Below, one piece after another: positions 13,529-33,000 of a stretch of 64,000 nucleotides of DNA; the first letter of the stretch is position 1; every line of letters starts with the position of its first letter. The notes under the pieces are model-generated. The model saw nothing but the letters and a program-made list of their open reading frames with translations. It was not told where the DNA came from and did no database searches. The DNA comes from Baylisascaris procyonis (Eukaryota; Nematoda; Chromadorea; Rhabditida; Ascarididae), in the NCBI GenBank assembly GCA_037389465.1, contig JAZARR010000059.1, positions 4,425,001 through 4,489,000 on the forward strand, given 5' to 3'. The translations under genes were made by a program, and so were the position numbers.

Positions 13529-14280
13529 GGATCGATTGCAGTGGAGGTACTGACTGCGATGTTCGTGAAAAAATGCTAAAAGGTAAGTGGTTTTTTAGAA
13601 CGATTTTGGGTTGCTTTTAGCTGACGAGTGCCGACTTCATTGGGTTGATATGCTTGGGCACAGGTGTGCCATACCTCAAAAGGTCAATGCACAGGTCAGC
13701 CTCTCTTATTCAGTGTTGCTCAGCTAATCATCTCATTTAAATTCGTTTCCGCACCCTGAATTTTTTTGTGCTAGCGAAAAATGCACTGTCCTTTATTGTT
13801 ATGAACAGAGTTCAATATGGATGTCACCTTCGAGAAACAGCGTCGTGGAGCTGTGTTGTGTGATATAGCGTATCAGCCTCTAAAGGTTAGTGAGAATACA
13901 GGTTAGTTCGTACAGTTTGTTTTAGTGAAATTTTTTGCAGACTTCTTTTCAGCAGTCACCAAAACTTTTTTAAAATTTTTTTCTGTTTGAAATTGCATGA
14001 AATCCTCATTAGCAGCTAATATTTTGAACAATAAGACCGGGATCCTGGTGTCACTCAAGCTGGACATTGTGATAATATGAGACCACAAGCTTTCGTATAG
14101 CTTGGCCGAGACCATATGCCGTAAAAGTAGGGATGTGCAAAAGCGGCGCCTAAAGTATGGCTGTATCTGGGTTGGCTGCAGCGTTCGAAGTTCAAGTTTG
14201 AGGCACTAAGAGAGCATGTAAATGCGGACGTTTCTGGCAGGAACGAGCACGCCGCACATTTCGCGAAATTGGTGCCGTAA
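13525..14280 (+). CDS. Weak small four-exon ORF, about 101 aa, unknown
   Basis: Segments 13525-13582, 13621-13694, 13811-13885 and 14182-14280 join in one frame, giving 306 nt with a TAA stop. Pieces include [54 protein letters not shown] and EALREHVNADVSG. The ATG overlaps the BuGZ stop (ATGA) in the same exon but another frame. Against it: the first intron would be only 38 bases, one acceptor (AACAGAG) is unusual, and each piece is short enough to be open by chance. I recognise no family. It could be a downstream cistron, a spliced 3' UTR, a continuation of BuGZ hidden by an assembly indel, or noise. Confidence 0.25.
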
Positions 14281-14317
14281 TAAGTGCATATTATTTTCTT
14301 GAAATGCGCACTTATTA
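14278..14317. repeat. Hairpin with 10-bp perfect stem
   Basis: TAATAAGTGC (14278-14287) is complementary to GCACTTATTA (14308-14317), with a 20-base spacer. It overlaps the stop codon of the weak ORF that ends here. A role in 3'-end structure is possible but unsupported. Confidence 0.5.
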
Positions 14318-14788
14318 AGTAAGTAAACTAACGTTCTAACAAACAAAAAGCAAAAGAAAATGTATCGGTCGAATTTTTCAGTGTTTTTTAAATTTTCTTC
14401 AAAATTTTCGATTTCAAAATGAATCGAAAGTTCAGTTAACTGGTGTTCAGTTACGAATATGCAGTGGGAAGGTTATGGAATGAGTTCGGATCGGGGAGGA
14501 AAAAGGATGAGAGTTCATCAGCTTTAATGGTGGAAAGGACAGTTGGATGAGCAAATTAAAAGCAAGTTTTTGAGGTTAAAAAAAACAGTAAAAGTAATAA
14601 AAACCTACCAGTGGAGGCAGCGACCACTCATAGGTTTTCCCAAATTGCAACTGTGGATGGTGGGAAATCCACTTGAAGCTTACAAGTTATTTCCAGCTGA
14701 TTAGGTGATCCTCCTCCCTTTAGATAATATGTGGATGAGTTTAGTTAAAGAAAGGGATTCTCTTCTACGAGACGCATGTCGATATATG

Positions 14789-14847
14789 AAGGAGCTATAG
14801 ATTTCTAGTCATCTGCAGTGCGGGTGACTATAAATCTCTAGCTCCTT
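14789..14847. repeat. Imperfect inverted repeat, 24-bp arms
   Basis: The arms 14789-14812 and 14824-14847 begin AAGGAGCTATAG and end CTAGCTCCTT and pair with three mismatches around an 11-base loop containing CTGCAG. This may be a small hairpin element or a folded RNA. Confidence 0.6.
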
Positions 14848-15056
14848 GATATGAACGGAATGAGAACGACAGTGGATTGCAATTGCGGCAAGTATTTTTT
14901 CAATGCTTGACCCTCTTCGTAGTTACACTGCCATGTAATGGGGAGTAATGCGACGAAAGGTTGCCAAAATTGTGAACGTTATCATGCGCCGAGGAAGCAT
15001 TCAGCCAGTTCAAAAAACAACTCTGCTTCGCATTGCAAAAGAGCAGAAAGCGACTA

Positions 15057-15086
15057 CGCAAAGGTAGGCTCGCGCAAAGGTAGGCT
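15057..15086. repeat. Two-copy tandem repeat, 16-bp unit
   Basis: CGCAAAGGTAGGCT is present at 15057-15070 and again at 15073-15086, separated by two bases. It is a small local duplication. Confidence 0.7.
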
Positions 15087-17963
15087 ATCTGTGAAAGTCT
15101 CTTATATGGGCGGGTCACCACCTTTCTGTTTGTCTTATCGTCCACGGTCAAGAGACCATCCTCTTCAAATGTGCTTTCTTAAACATTCACTTAGATCTCT
15201 CACGGCTACATTGCTTGTCTCCTCGAGTGGAATGGACGTTCCTTCTTTGGGATTTAGAAGGAAGCTTGAAATCCTGATCTCTATGCGAACATGGGTGGGA
15301 ATCTCACAGCAAAAATCATTTTCTCTTCACTGATGTCCTTTATGCGCATACCCACTCATTTTTTCGAAACGGATAGTGAGTGGGGTGGGATATCCCGAGA
15401 AGGTATGTCCTGCGATTATGGGAATGGCTCATCAAAATATCCTAGTTGGACAAGGGCGATCACTCCCGTTAGCTTTATTTCTTCCTTGGCGTATTGGTGA
15501 TATTCGGGTTACGGTATTTGGTTGATTGTTATGTGGTAGGACGATGGTGATTAGTACTGGCCGAGCGTGTATGCGTTGGAGATTGTGAAAGAGGAAGTCG
15601 TATGCGGCCTTTGCTTGTAGTCCCTGCTATTTAGCCGTATCTCCTTTAGCTGTAATCCCTCACGTTTATGCCCATCTCGCAGGAGTCAACCGCTGTCACA
15701 TCATAGCATAGTCATTTACCATTTGTTTTTTGAACGGAGCATAATCGCAGCAACGTTTAAGGGAGGCGTGCGGGGGGTAGTTAGCACGGGTTTTTCTTGA
15801 CCGATGATTGTATTTACCGTTCGCTTTTCTCACCGTGGAAGAAGCAAGGAAATTAAAATATGCTGGCTCTATTTCTGACCTAACTCGCTAATGCTCATTC
15901 GAGATCTGCGGAGACATCGGACTCGAATCACTGGGCATAGACGTCGTGTGAGATGTAGGAATGCCGAACCTTGTTCCTTATTTCGGCCCGGTGCTTCTAC
16001 GTTCCATTCAAGCTGACGTGTGTGGGTCCAGAATTTGTTATTCCGGCCCCAGTTCAAGAATCTGCACGGTCCGTAATCCCTCCCAGCGGTTATTTGTTTG
16101 ACGTTCCTGCGTGCAGCTGATATGTTAGTTGTCTCTCAGGCGTTGACGGACAATTCCAGTGAGTTGCTTCTGCCATTTTGTACGTTCGAGCAATTTCCTC
16201 CTGAGGTGATGGCATTCCAGCTCACATTTGATACAAATCCTAAGAGGGGGGAGTGATTAAACGTAGTAAGCCGTTCCCCCGGTTCGGAAGGCTGTGGGAG
16301 AGACAGTCGCCTCTTCCTGTGCGCTGATGACATTACCTGACTTCGTTTATGTGATTATTCGAGTCACGTTATCTCCGAGTGAGTCCTCACTACCCATCTA
16401 TCTTCTTTAAAGCTTAACAGCAGTTCATTAGGAACCCTTCATCACTGTCCGATAATAATCGCGGAGTTGTGAGCGACGAAAGCGTGTTTCGTGACAGTAA
16501 CATTCATTGCATCGAAAACTGTTAATGCTCGCTGTAAAATCGATGCGGCATCAGCGTGTGACTCAAGCATTACTAGGGGGACTGCGCGATGAATTAAGGC
16601 AGCTAAGTAATTTATAGCAGTGGCAGCTCGCATTGGTACAATGCGATGGTGAAGTGAGTCCCGCCACACCACGTTCTTCGAGTGCTTCGTTAAGTAGCAA
16701 CGGTTAGCTGTAGGTCCTCGCATGGTAAGTGCTTTGTTTTGGTTTTGAGCTAATAATGGTAAGTGAATTTGGCATTTTCATGTTTCAGTGGCTCTTAAAG
16801 CAACTTCTCTTCAACGGCGATGCTTCACTAGTGGGCGCATTTGTGCCACGTCGGTCTCTTGCTACTATTGGCTTCTCGAGATCTAACTTCGGACGCCTTC
16901 CACTCCACAACCCCCGTTTGATGTTTTACTTGTAACCTTCCTGTGTTACCCTTTTCCCTTCTTTTCCTGTTTTCATGTTTCTGTCACGTACTGTTGTTGT
17001 GTTCCGTAAGTAAACACACTTTGTCATTCTCCGAAATATATTCAAAAGATGATGACTTTGTTGCCTCAGTCCTAATTCACAACGCATCATCATCACTATA
17101 ACTAAAGATCTCATTTCAGTGCCTTCTGCTCGGTAGCTGGAGTGAAATCTCGTCCTGCCTGTTAAAGGTCTGAGGAAGCTGTGTGGCTGCGAGGTCCTCT
17201 TTCTCTCGTAGACGAGATTTATTTTTGCACTAATAACCCACTGCTGATCTACCGGGTGTTTCATACGTGCGTACTGTTTTCCTCAGATGAAAGACCCCAG
17301 CTCGAACTTATGGAAAGTAGGGAAACCTTGTTCTAAATTTGTGAGAGCGATTCTTCAACGGAACGCACTTTTTGAAAACTTCTGCAAAGATTCTGCGGCA
17401 GTACTTTGCTGAGTTGCGGTTAGTTAGTGCTGCAACTGCTAGTAACTTTGCATTGCGCTTAATGCCTAGGCGAGGTCGCATCTACGTTTCGGCAGTAGCG
17501 CCGCTCGCAGCTGGTTTGGGAACGAAGCTTCAAAATCCAGCGGATCACCCAGCTAAAGGAGGCCTGGTAGCGTGCGGAACATGTGAGCTGGGACATATGC
17601 AGTCGGGGAGTTGTCATCTAAAACACATCTTAGGTCACTATGAAATTTAGAAGTCCCCAGGCAGACCTTTTAAACTCGAAAAATGTCGGTAAATATATGT
17701 TAACACAGAACCTGCGAGAAAACTTTCCACATGGCCAAAGAAAACAATCACGCCATCTCATTCTCGACTGCTGCGTCGAGCCGATTAAATGAAGCATTGG
17801 GTTGGACGGCTCAGCTAAACAGTAAGCAAACATAAATATGCTGCACCTTGCGCTATTGCCGCTCTATGTTTCTCCACCTCGAGTTCGATACACGCATTCT
17901 TTGCCCAAAAATTAACAAAACGAATAGAATTCAACAAAGAAATGCAATATTGGTAATGGGAAG

Positions 17964-25653
<7,690 letters not shown>

Positions 25654-27089
25654 GACGAGAAGTTGCGAGCGTATATGTGGCCACCTATGAGACACCTCCG
25701 GAGGCTCGTCGCTTTGCCAGATGCATCCACCTACCCTGTAACGATGAAGCGGTATTCCCACCATTACTGGGATTTGCACTCCCTACCTCCTACAAAAGTA
25801 ACAAGCGTAATGTTCAAGAGATAAAACTATTCCGCCAATAATATCAAAAACATATTCACCACATTTTCGCTCAGCAATATCAAGAAAGTCAGTGTACTCC
25901 TCAGGGTATGTATGTATCAGTGAGAAGCAAGAACCGCGATGGAACAGTTATGATGCCTATTCCAACGTGAAAAATATAGTGCCACCTTTATTACGAATGC
26001 TCAACGAGCTCCAAAATGTCTGCGAATAAAAAACAACCTCCCCTCCCCGCCCTTTCCGCATTCCACTTTCGTGAAAAAGGAGACCGCAGCCAAGAAAACC
26101 ACATCCTTTGAGATGGAAATCCATCGGTTTCTGCGCCAGAGATGTCATTTGGGCTTTCTTGATTATTATTTCACATTTGAGGAAAGCAACAAGAGCTGAA
26201 GTTCACAGAAGAATGTCTCTGGTCTCGGCAAAAAACACCTACTGATTTCCCCACTCATAAACAAAGATTTCCTTCATCTTTTGCATGCATCACAATTCGC
26301 TATCCGAAAACTTCTCATCACTATCACTTATCAGTACACCACGCTACCACATCCAACAGCTCACTGAAAGTATTTGCTAGTGAACGCATTTATAACGCAT
26401 GCTTGTAATATAAAACAATATATTTATTATCAAACCAGACTGCTGGCCGCCCTTGGTAATCGTTAAAAAAAACTGGACAAGGAATGAAGGACCGGGTGAA
26501 GGGTGAAGGCCAAAACCCCTGAACCATGGCCATTAGGGTCGAACGCGTCGTAAAAATCCAGACACATGGACACGGCCTAGCTCACGCACACCAAACCTCG
26601 CAGTTGTTGATACAAGCATCGCGAGAAGGTTAAAACCAGGGAAAACGCTGCAGAAAAGCTGATCAGAGCTGTGAACCGCTGGTAAGAGACGCAGGAAGTG
26701 AAACGTGGTTACAAAACATCGAAAAGAATAGCAGAAATATTGAGAATAAAAAATGAAATAAGGTTCAAGGAATCAGCAAAAAGGCGGGAATTTAAAAATC
26801 ATGCAACGAGTATAGCAACGGTTCGAATCACCTAGGAGGTAAATGTTGAAGGAATATGCCCCAATGTTCCGGCTATTTTTCTGATAGTTAAAGAATTTTC
26901 CACTGTTCTCAGCCTTAAAGTTAGGTTCTCAGCCTTATACTTCTTCTCTTTTTGTTAGGTTTTATGTTTTGGATGTTCTTTATTTTGTTTGTAAAATAAC
27001 ACAACATCAACAAGGAACTGTATATTTTGTTGTTAAATAAATCCGCTTGAATGATGAAATGTAACACGAAAGCGCATAATAAACCGTTG
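25654..27089. other. Spacer between the FN3 gene and dnj-2
   Basis: This 1.4 kb lies downstream of the FN3 gene and upstream of dnj-2, both on the minus strand. On the minus strand TCGTTACAG ends at 25736, 82 bases before the dnj-2 ATG, and could be a trans-splice acceptor. An AATAAA on the minus strand at 26979-26984 is a plausible polyadenylation signal for the FN3 gene. At about 1.4 kb the spacing is much wider than in C. elegans operons. No further gene is seen. Confidence 0.5.
26979..26984 (-). terminator. Candidate polyadenylation signal of the FN3 gene
   Basis: AATAAA on the minus strand lies about 106 bases after the predicted TGA stop at 27090-27092. The motif is common in AT-rich DNA, so support comes from its position. 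Confidence 0.4.
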
Positions 27090-30000
27090 TCAATAAGGAG
27101 TCATCCAGTAGCTGCAGAAGTCTTGCTTGCTTTGCGCCTTAGCCTGTTTTTTTTTTGCACTCTCTGTCGTCTTGGTCTTCGATGATTTTCGCCTTAAAAT
27201 GTCACCGGAAAACCACCAACTTTTTTTTCCACATTCGAGCAGTCTATGCTGCTCTTTTGAGTGTTATTGATAAACCCCTATGCTAAATAACTAGGAAGGA
27301 GCTTGAAAGACTGCCGTTGATAATAAACATCCGACGACCACGCTTCTCGAGGAAATATACATATAAACAAACCATCGGGGACAAGTGCGCTTCATATTGC
27401 GTTTTTGCATTTTTGCTATTAAAGCACTCAGCGGAGCGCTTTGAACTTTTCGCAACGACAGTGAGGTTTTTATTGTTTAATCAAGAAAGTGAACTTACTG
27501 CTCAGCCATCATTATATCTATTTTCTTTCTCAAGTTTTGACCTTGTAAAAAGTATCTGTCCATAAGGGACATGGTAATCTCTTATAACAGCCCTTTTCGG
27601 AGCGGCTGGTGAGAAAAATTCAAAAGCAGTTTGGCTTTCAGGCTATTACGGATTGTAGATTTTGCATATTACCATTTTCTTATATTTCTGTTCTATCAAC
27701 GTACGAGACGGATTTGTGTATTTTGCTTTCAGCGCTATGAAGGAAGAAAGCGATATTTTCTCATGCGAGCTGAGAAAAAAAGTTTTCCGTTCATGTATGG
27801 TCCTATCGAATGTGGCTAGAGTATATCGAGGCGAATGTTTTATATTTCGAGATAAAAATATATGAAGAGTAGTGAAATGCAATGAGGATCCGAAGTTGCA
27901 ACGGCAATTGCAATACAATTACAACGCTAAAAAAAGCACCTTAATAGCTCATTGCAAAATGGATTATTCTGCATAGCCAATTGCAGTTGATATTATTTCT
28001 TTTTGTTGATTCCATTTGCTGATATATGATGTATCATTCGAATAAACTCTTGTTGAAAAGCATCGTACAACATTTACGAATTGAGGATCGCCTCTCTCAG
28101 CGATTCGGAAATGCACCACCCTTTATCCGGATTTTCAACAGTCGCAATGCACCGTTCATCCCACGCACATCCTGGCTGAAATTCGATCAAAAATTGTTTA
28201 CCTGCAGCAGAACAATAGCACTAAATTGATATTTTCCCTGCGAATCAAGAAAATTCTTTGTCAACTTACTAACACTTTATCTACTGAGTGATAGTCTTTT
28301 CCGTAAGTTATTTCTTATTTTTCTCTTATGAAAATGTTTGATCGACTATAAGGAATTGCAAGTAAAGGGAGATCTCAATAATTTTTTTCAGAGGGGGTGG
28401 AGGGAAGGAGAGTAAACAATTCCGAAAAAGCTTAACCTTGATTGCATCAGGAAGGCAAGATGCAATGCTCAATCTTTCCCTTCCGTCTGGCACACGCAAC
28501 TCCTGATAGGAAGGAGTTGGGTGGGATGGCGTATGTGGTCGATTTCGCGATCTTGGATGATACTGCTCATCGGGGTTTATCACTGCCTCCCCTTGCACTG
28601 AAAATTTCCACATTGTTGATGCTATAGTAAATGATGATTAATATAGTAAACCTGTAGGATAAATAAAGCACATCAAGATATCCAGAAAATGTTATGAACA
28701 ATTTAAATGCTTCAAATGCTTTACTTGACAGTATGAACATTATAAATGTATTTTGGATAAGGATTCATGCTAACATCAACAATTGCTCTTATTCTTTGAA
28801 GGACCTTTAGGTCACACCATATTTTTGCAGTGCTGAGTTAAATGCTTGATCAAATTTACGTGGCTATATTGCATATTGCGCAATATATTTGTCACAAAAT
28901 CATGCATTTATGGATTGGCCATTAGCACCGTGGGGTGTCTGTCCATGCACTGAGTCACTTAGTTACGACGCGGTGACTTGCGCCACACGACGGCTTATTG
29001 TATACAGGTTTGTGCGAAAATGCGGGCACGCAATAACGTTTTCCGTGTAGAGCTTGTCATGCAGCATTCACGAATAAAACAGCGCCACTGGCATGTGGGC
29101 TCTCAGCTAATTGAACTACCACAAAATAAAAAAAAAAATTTCATACCTAAACAAGATTCATCGAAGATTTGTATTGCAGGTGGGATTCTGATATAATTGA
29201 CGGGTATGTAGTAGGAGAGGAGAAAAGGAGGACTTCCCGGTGGGGCTTTCCAGTAATTTCGATACATAGATTAATCCGGAATAGATTATGTTTGCATGAA
29301 TTTCGGATTTGAAAACTCATTTTTTCATAGATAGGTGAATATTTCACCTCAAAAAGGAGTGGACGAAATATTGAAAGAATAGATACGTTTAGAGCTTGAA
29401 GTTTTGTTTCTTGAATCTAATTTTGCTGTGAATATAAGAGCTTCGATGAAGCCTACCAGGCAGACAAAGACTATGAGTGCGGGCTTTCCTCACAAATATA
29501 TCCCGACACTTCTCCTTCTGTTGGTAGTATGAAATCATTGAAACTTTTCAACACTAATATTTTTTAATAGTTCATAATCGAGGCGTCATTGTATCAAAAG
29601 TTTGATGCCCAAAGAAAGTTTCGAAGGTGGGCCCTTGAGAATGACTGAAGCGCTTCTTGGAAAAATTGGAATAAGTCTCCAGGAGCTTCATCGAGAGGAA
29701 TGATTTGAAACACCATTCATCGTGGAAGTTCATGATTTTTTTTTTTTTTCATCAGAAGTGGCTGTGATTTGGTGACAAGTGATTACTCCCAAATGAGAGA
29801 ACTAGTAGAACTTCTACACCTCGGAGCTGAATCGAACTTTAAATTGGCCAACATCGAGAATCGCCATAATCGCAAAAACTGATATTTCATGACAACTGGC
29901 CGTTGAATTCGGAGTAGGAGGGGACGTCTTCCATTTGAAAGCAACCTATGCATCGTTCGATAGACCTTTCAAAGCTGACCTCAATAATGCGAACATATGC

Positions 30001-33000
30001 TGTACCACTTAATTCAATACAGAGTTATGGCTTCCCTCAATATCACTATTGTATGTTCATATAGGACAAGAAATCGCATATCTCATAATTTAGCAATTTA
30101 TTGCGGCAGAACAACATTCACTGATTGCTTCAAACAACTTTTGATTCTCTATTAAATGAATTTTATAGCATCTAAGCCCTTCAACTCTATGACGAGATAC
30201 AAAAGCTTGAATTCTCTCTCTTTGGCGCAATTCGTTGTCACCAAATCTGTCACTGGTTGCCTACTCAAGTGACGCATAAATCCTACACTTCTCCGTAAGA
30301 GCATAAAATTTGATGCATGCCATTTCAATCTTCTGAATTTACGGGCAGCTATCTAAGTTTTTCTGGTAAACATCGAGGTCGTATGTCTTAAGGAATCGAA
30401 ATCGTATATTTTAAGGACTCCTCGGTAAGACCTGTGACGTTGGGTGGACTTAATGTGGACTAAAAAAAACTGAGAACAGCGTTGCCTCCATTGTCAGCAG
30501 TTAAAAGGTTACTGCTATAGAACGTATTGTCGTCCTGTTCATGTCAGCAGTGCCCACTTGTACTCTCGTACTATCTGCCTAGTTCCATCAAAATTAGTTA
30601 AATCTCAAGGAAGTTAGGCCAAAAAACAAACTTCCAGATTCACACAGTAGCAACATAATTCAAACCATGGAAGTGCTCTCTCATCGTCAGAATGGCAGCA
30701 GACGCTTGTATTCGCATATTGACTTCCATGTATTTGGTAGCCTTTTCAGTGCCTATCCCGCGCGTTTGCATTTCCCTTTGCTCATCACACATAAGGGGTA
30801 TACGTATGTATTGGAGCGATGACCACACACGCTTGGCGTAGCTTCTTTCGCAAAGTGTAAGGACCGGAGGGATGAGATTTGATGGATATTATCCATATCG
30901 TAGGTTATCTTATATCATTTGGGATGACCATATTGTCCCCGTCGATTATCCGTTACAGAAATTATATCACTTTAAAATACCATAAGGCTTATGAGTCAGT
31001 TTTGTTCTAGTTTCGATCAGATGTGGCACAAAGATGAAATTGTGGTTGAAGTAAATGTTCAACCTGTTGGCTTTGTAAGAAAAGGCCTAAGGACGTTAAT
31101 TCATTGTTTCTTTAAGTATGGTGTGCCCGATCGGCTTAATACGCTTACTTGCAAGGGAAGAACACCTTGATACGCATCTCCAATTGCCCTTTTAACAAAC
31201 ACCATTGAAAATGCAGAGAGAGGAATTGGGCGAATATGAAATATGAATGAAAATAATCTATCTTTTTTGCATATCTCCATTTCCGTGGAATGACAGTCAA
31301 AAAAAGTTTTTGATAGACGCTTATCATGACGGGTATGAAGTGCTACTACGGATGCTTGCCTTGAGTTCCCTCTGAGGATTCTATCGGTTCGTCCAATGCA
31401 ATAAACACAAGGCCACGTAGTCTATATTATAACTAAATCACTATAAATGGCTTATACCGATGGATTGAGAAGTATTACTTAGAAAACAATACTGAGGAGA
31501 CTATAAGAGAACAATATCTTATTAATTATCTTAAGAATACTTTTTAGCGAAGGGAAAAAATCACCTCCATCCGTTCTAATTTCAAACATTTCAATCGCAT
31601 TTGAGTCAAATCGTTCGTTGTCGACCTGGGGAATGATTTGAACATAATAACGCGTTCCACGTTTGAGATTGTTCAGTACAACCGAGTGCTAAAAATCGAG
31701 CTTTTATAAGAATATCCTACCACTTTTTGTTCACAAGGTATCATTAAATCTCTGACATGATTCACTGCTAGACGAGTATAATGCGGGTGGAAGAAGTTCA
31801 ACGTCACTGATAACTAGTTTAGATGAATGTTTTTTTTTTTTTGCTAATAGCAATTAAATGACTGAATTTCGACAAATGTATCACTTTAGGATGTTTGTCT
31901 CCCTTTGTCCATTCTGTTGAAACCGTACCACGTTCCACTCATTGCCCAAAATGCGTTGTTGCCTCCTTTTTTCAACTATGAAATCGTTCATCCAAAGGCA
32001 AAAAATACTCATTGCGATGCTCCATCATGAGCCTTCTCATTTTATGTCGTAATTTTGTGCACTAAATTTGTTCGTATATAGCAACATCCAACTCATTCAT
32101 TTTCTGCAAATTCTGAGTAATATCGATGCGCTTATATTGAAGTATTCATCGAACGAAATGATTTCTTGTGACAGATCGACTTCCATTACTACTGCTTTCA
32201 TTTAACAAAATAAAGAGGAGCGAGAAAGAGCATATGAAAACGTAGATCGAAAAATCAGTAAGAATCAATCTTTATAAAAGGGTTAAGTGATTTTCATTCA
32301 CATGGATTGGTTTCGACAGCTTTTATGTTCACTTCCTCAACTCTAATAATAATTATAATAATAATAAAAAAAAAATTAGTAAGCGACAGCGAAGTTCAGC
32401 AATCACTAGCCGGAGAAATTGATAGCATACCGACAACGAGCTTCATGATATCTTATATAGGATTTCCTGTAGAGAAAAAAAAGGTTGCTTGTCGGCTGCA
32501 GATTTTAGCACAGAATTGAAGATTCGGCGTTGACTCTGCACAGTGCGGCGATAATATGCGGCATCTATGCCTCTTTTTTCTTACCTGCTGCGGATCAGGG
32601 ACGTCAACCCTTGACCACTGGTCCATACTGAGATCCTTTCGATCCGTGTACAAAACAGTTGAACCTGAGTTAGGAAGAGTTCAGAATATTGATATTCCTT
32701 ATCAATATTGGGAACAAATAAATGATGAAATGCTGATCGTATTCTTCATCGACTGAAGCTTTGAATATTAGAGAATTATCTTTTACTTTTTATGCCTTAT
32801 TATGGCTATAACAAAGTGAAGTCGTCCGAACTTTAGAGTTAACAGATCGGGCATCCACAAAATGATAACGAACTCCTTCAAGTTATCGAAAAAGCCAAAA
32901 GGGTTACATGAAGCAGTGAGATGGTAGAACTGACCACCGCAGAGGAATCTGAGATATTTGACATGTGTAGAGGTAGGATGCCAAGAAATAAGTATCGTGG

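Larger units (their letters stand above)
14281..17963. other. Intergenic between convergent BuGZ and dnj-2
   Basis: No gene is supported. From roughly 14900 to 17700 the base composition is richer in GC than the flanks and several frames stay open: + 14938-15333, + 17372-17650, - 16442-16723 and - 15869-16057. They look like fragments rather than a spliced gene. A 16-base period repeat (CGCAAAGGTAGGCT) occurs twice at 15057-15086. The block may be a decayed mobile element or an uncharacterised non-coding transcript. Confidence 0.4.

Noticed and set aside
26815..26835. GGTTCGAATCA, a tRNA B-box match
   Set aside because: No A box or cloverleaf arms upstream.
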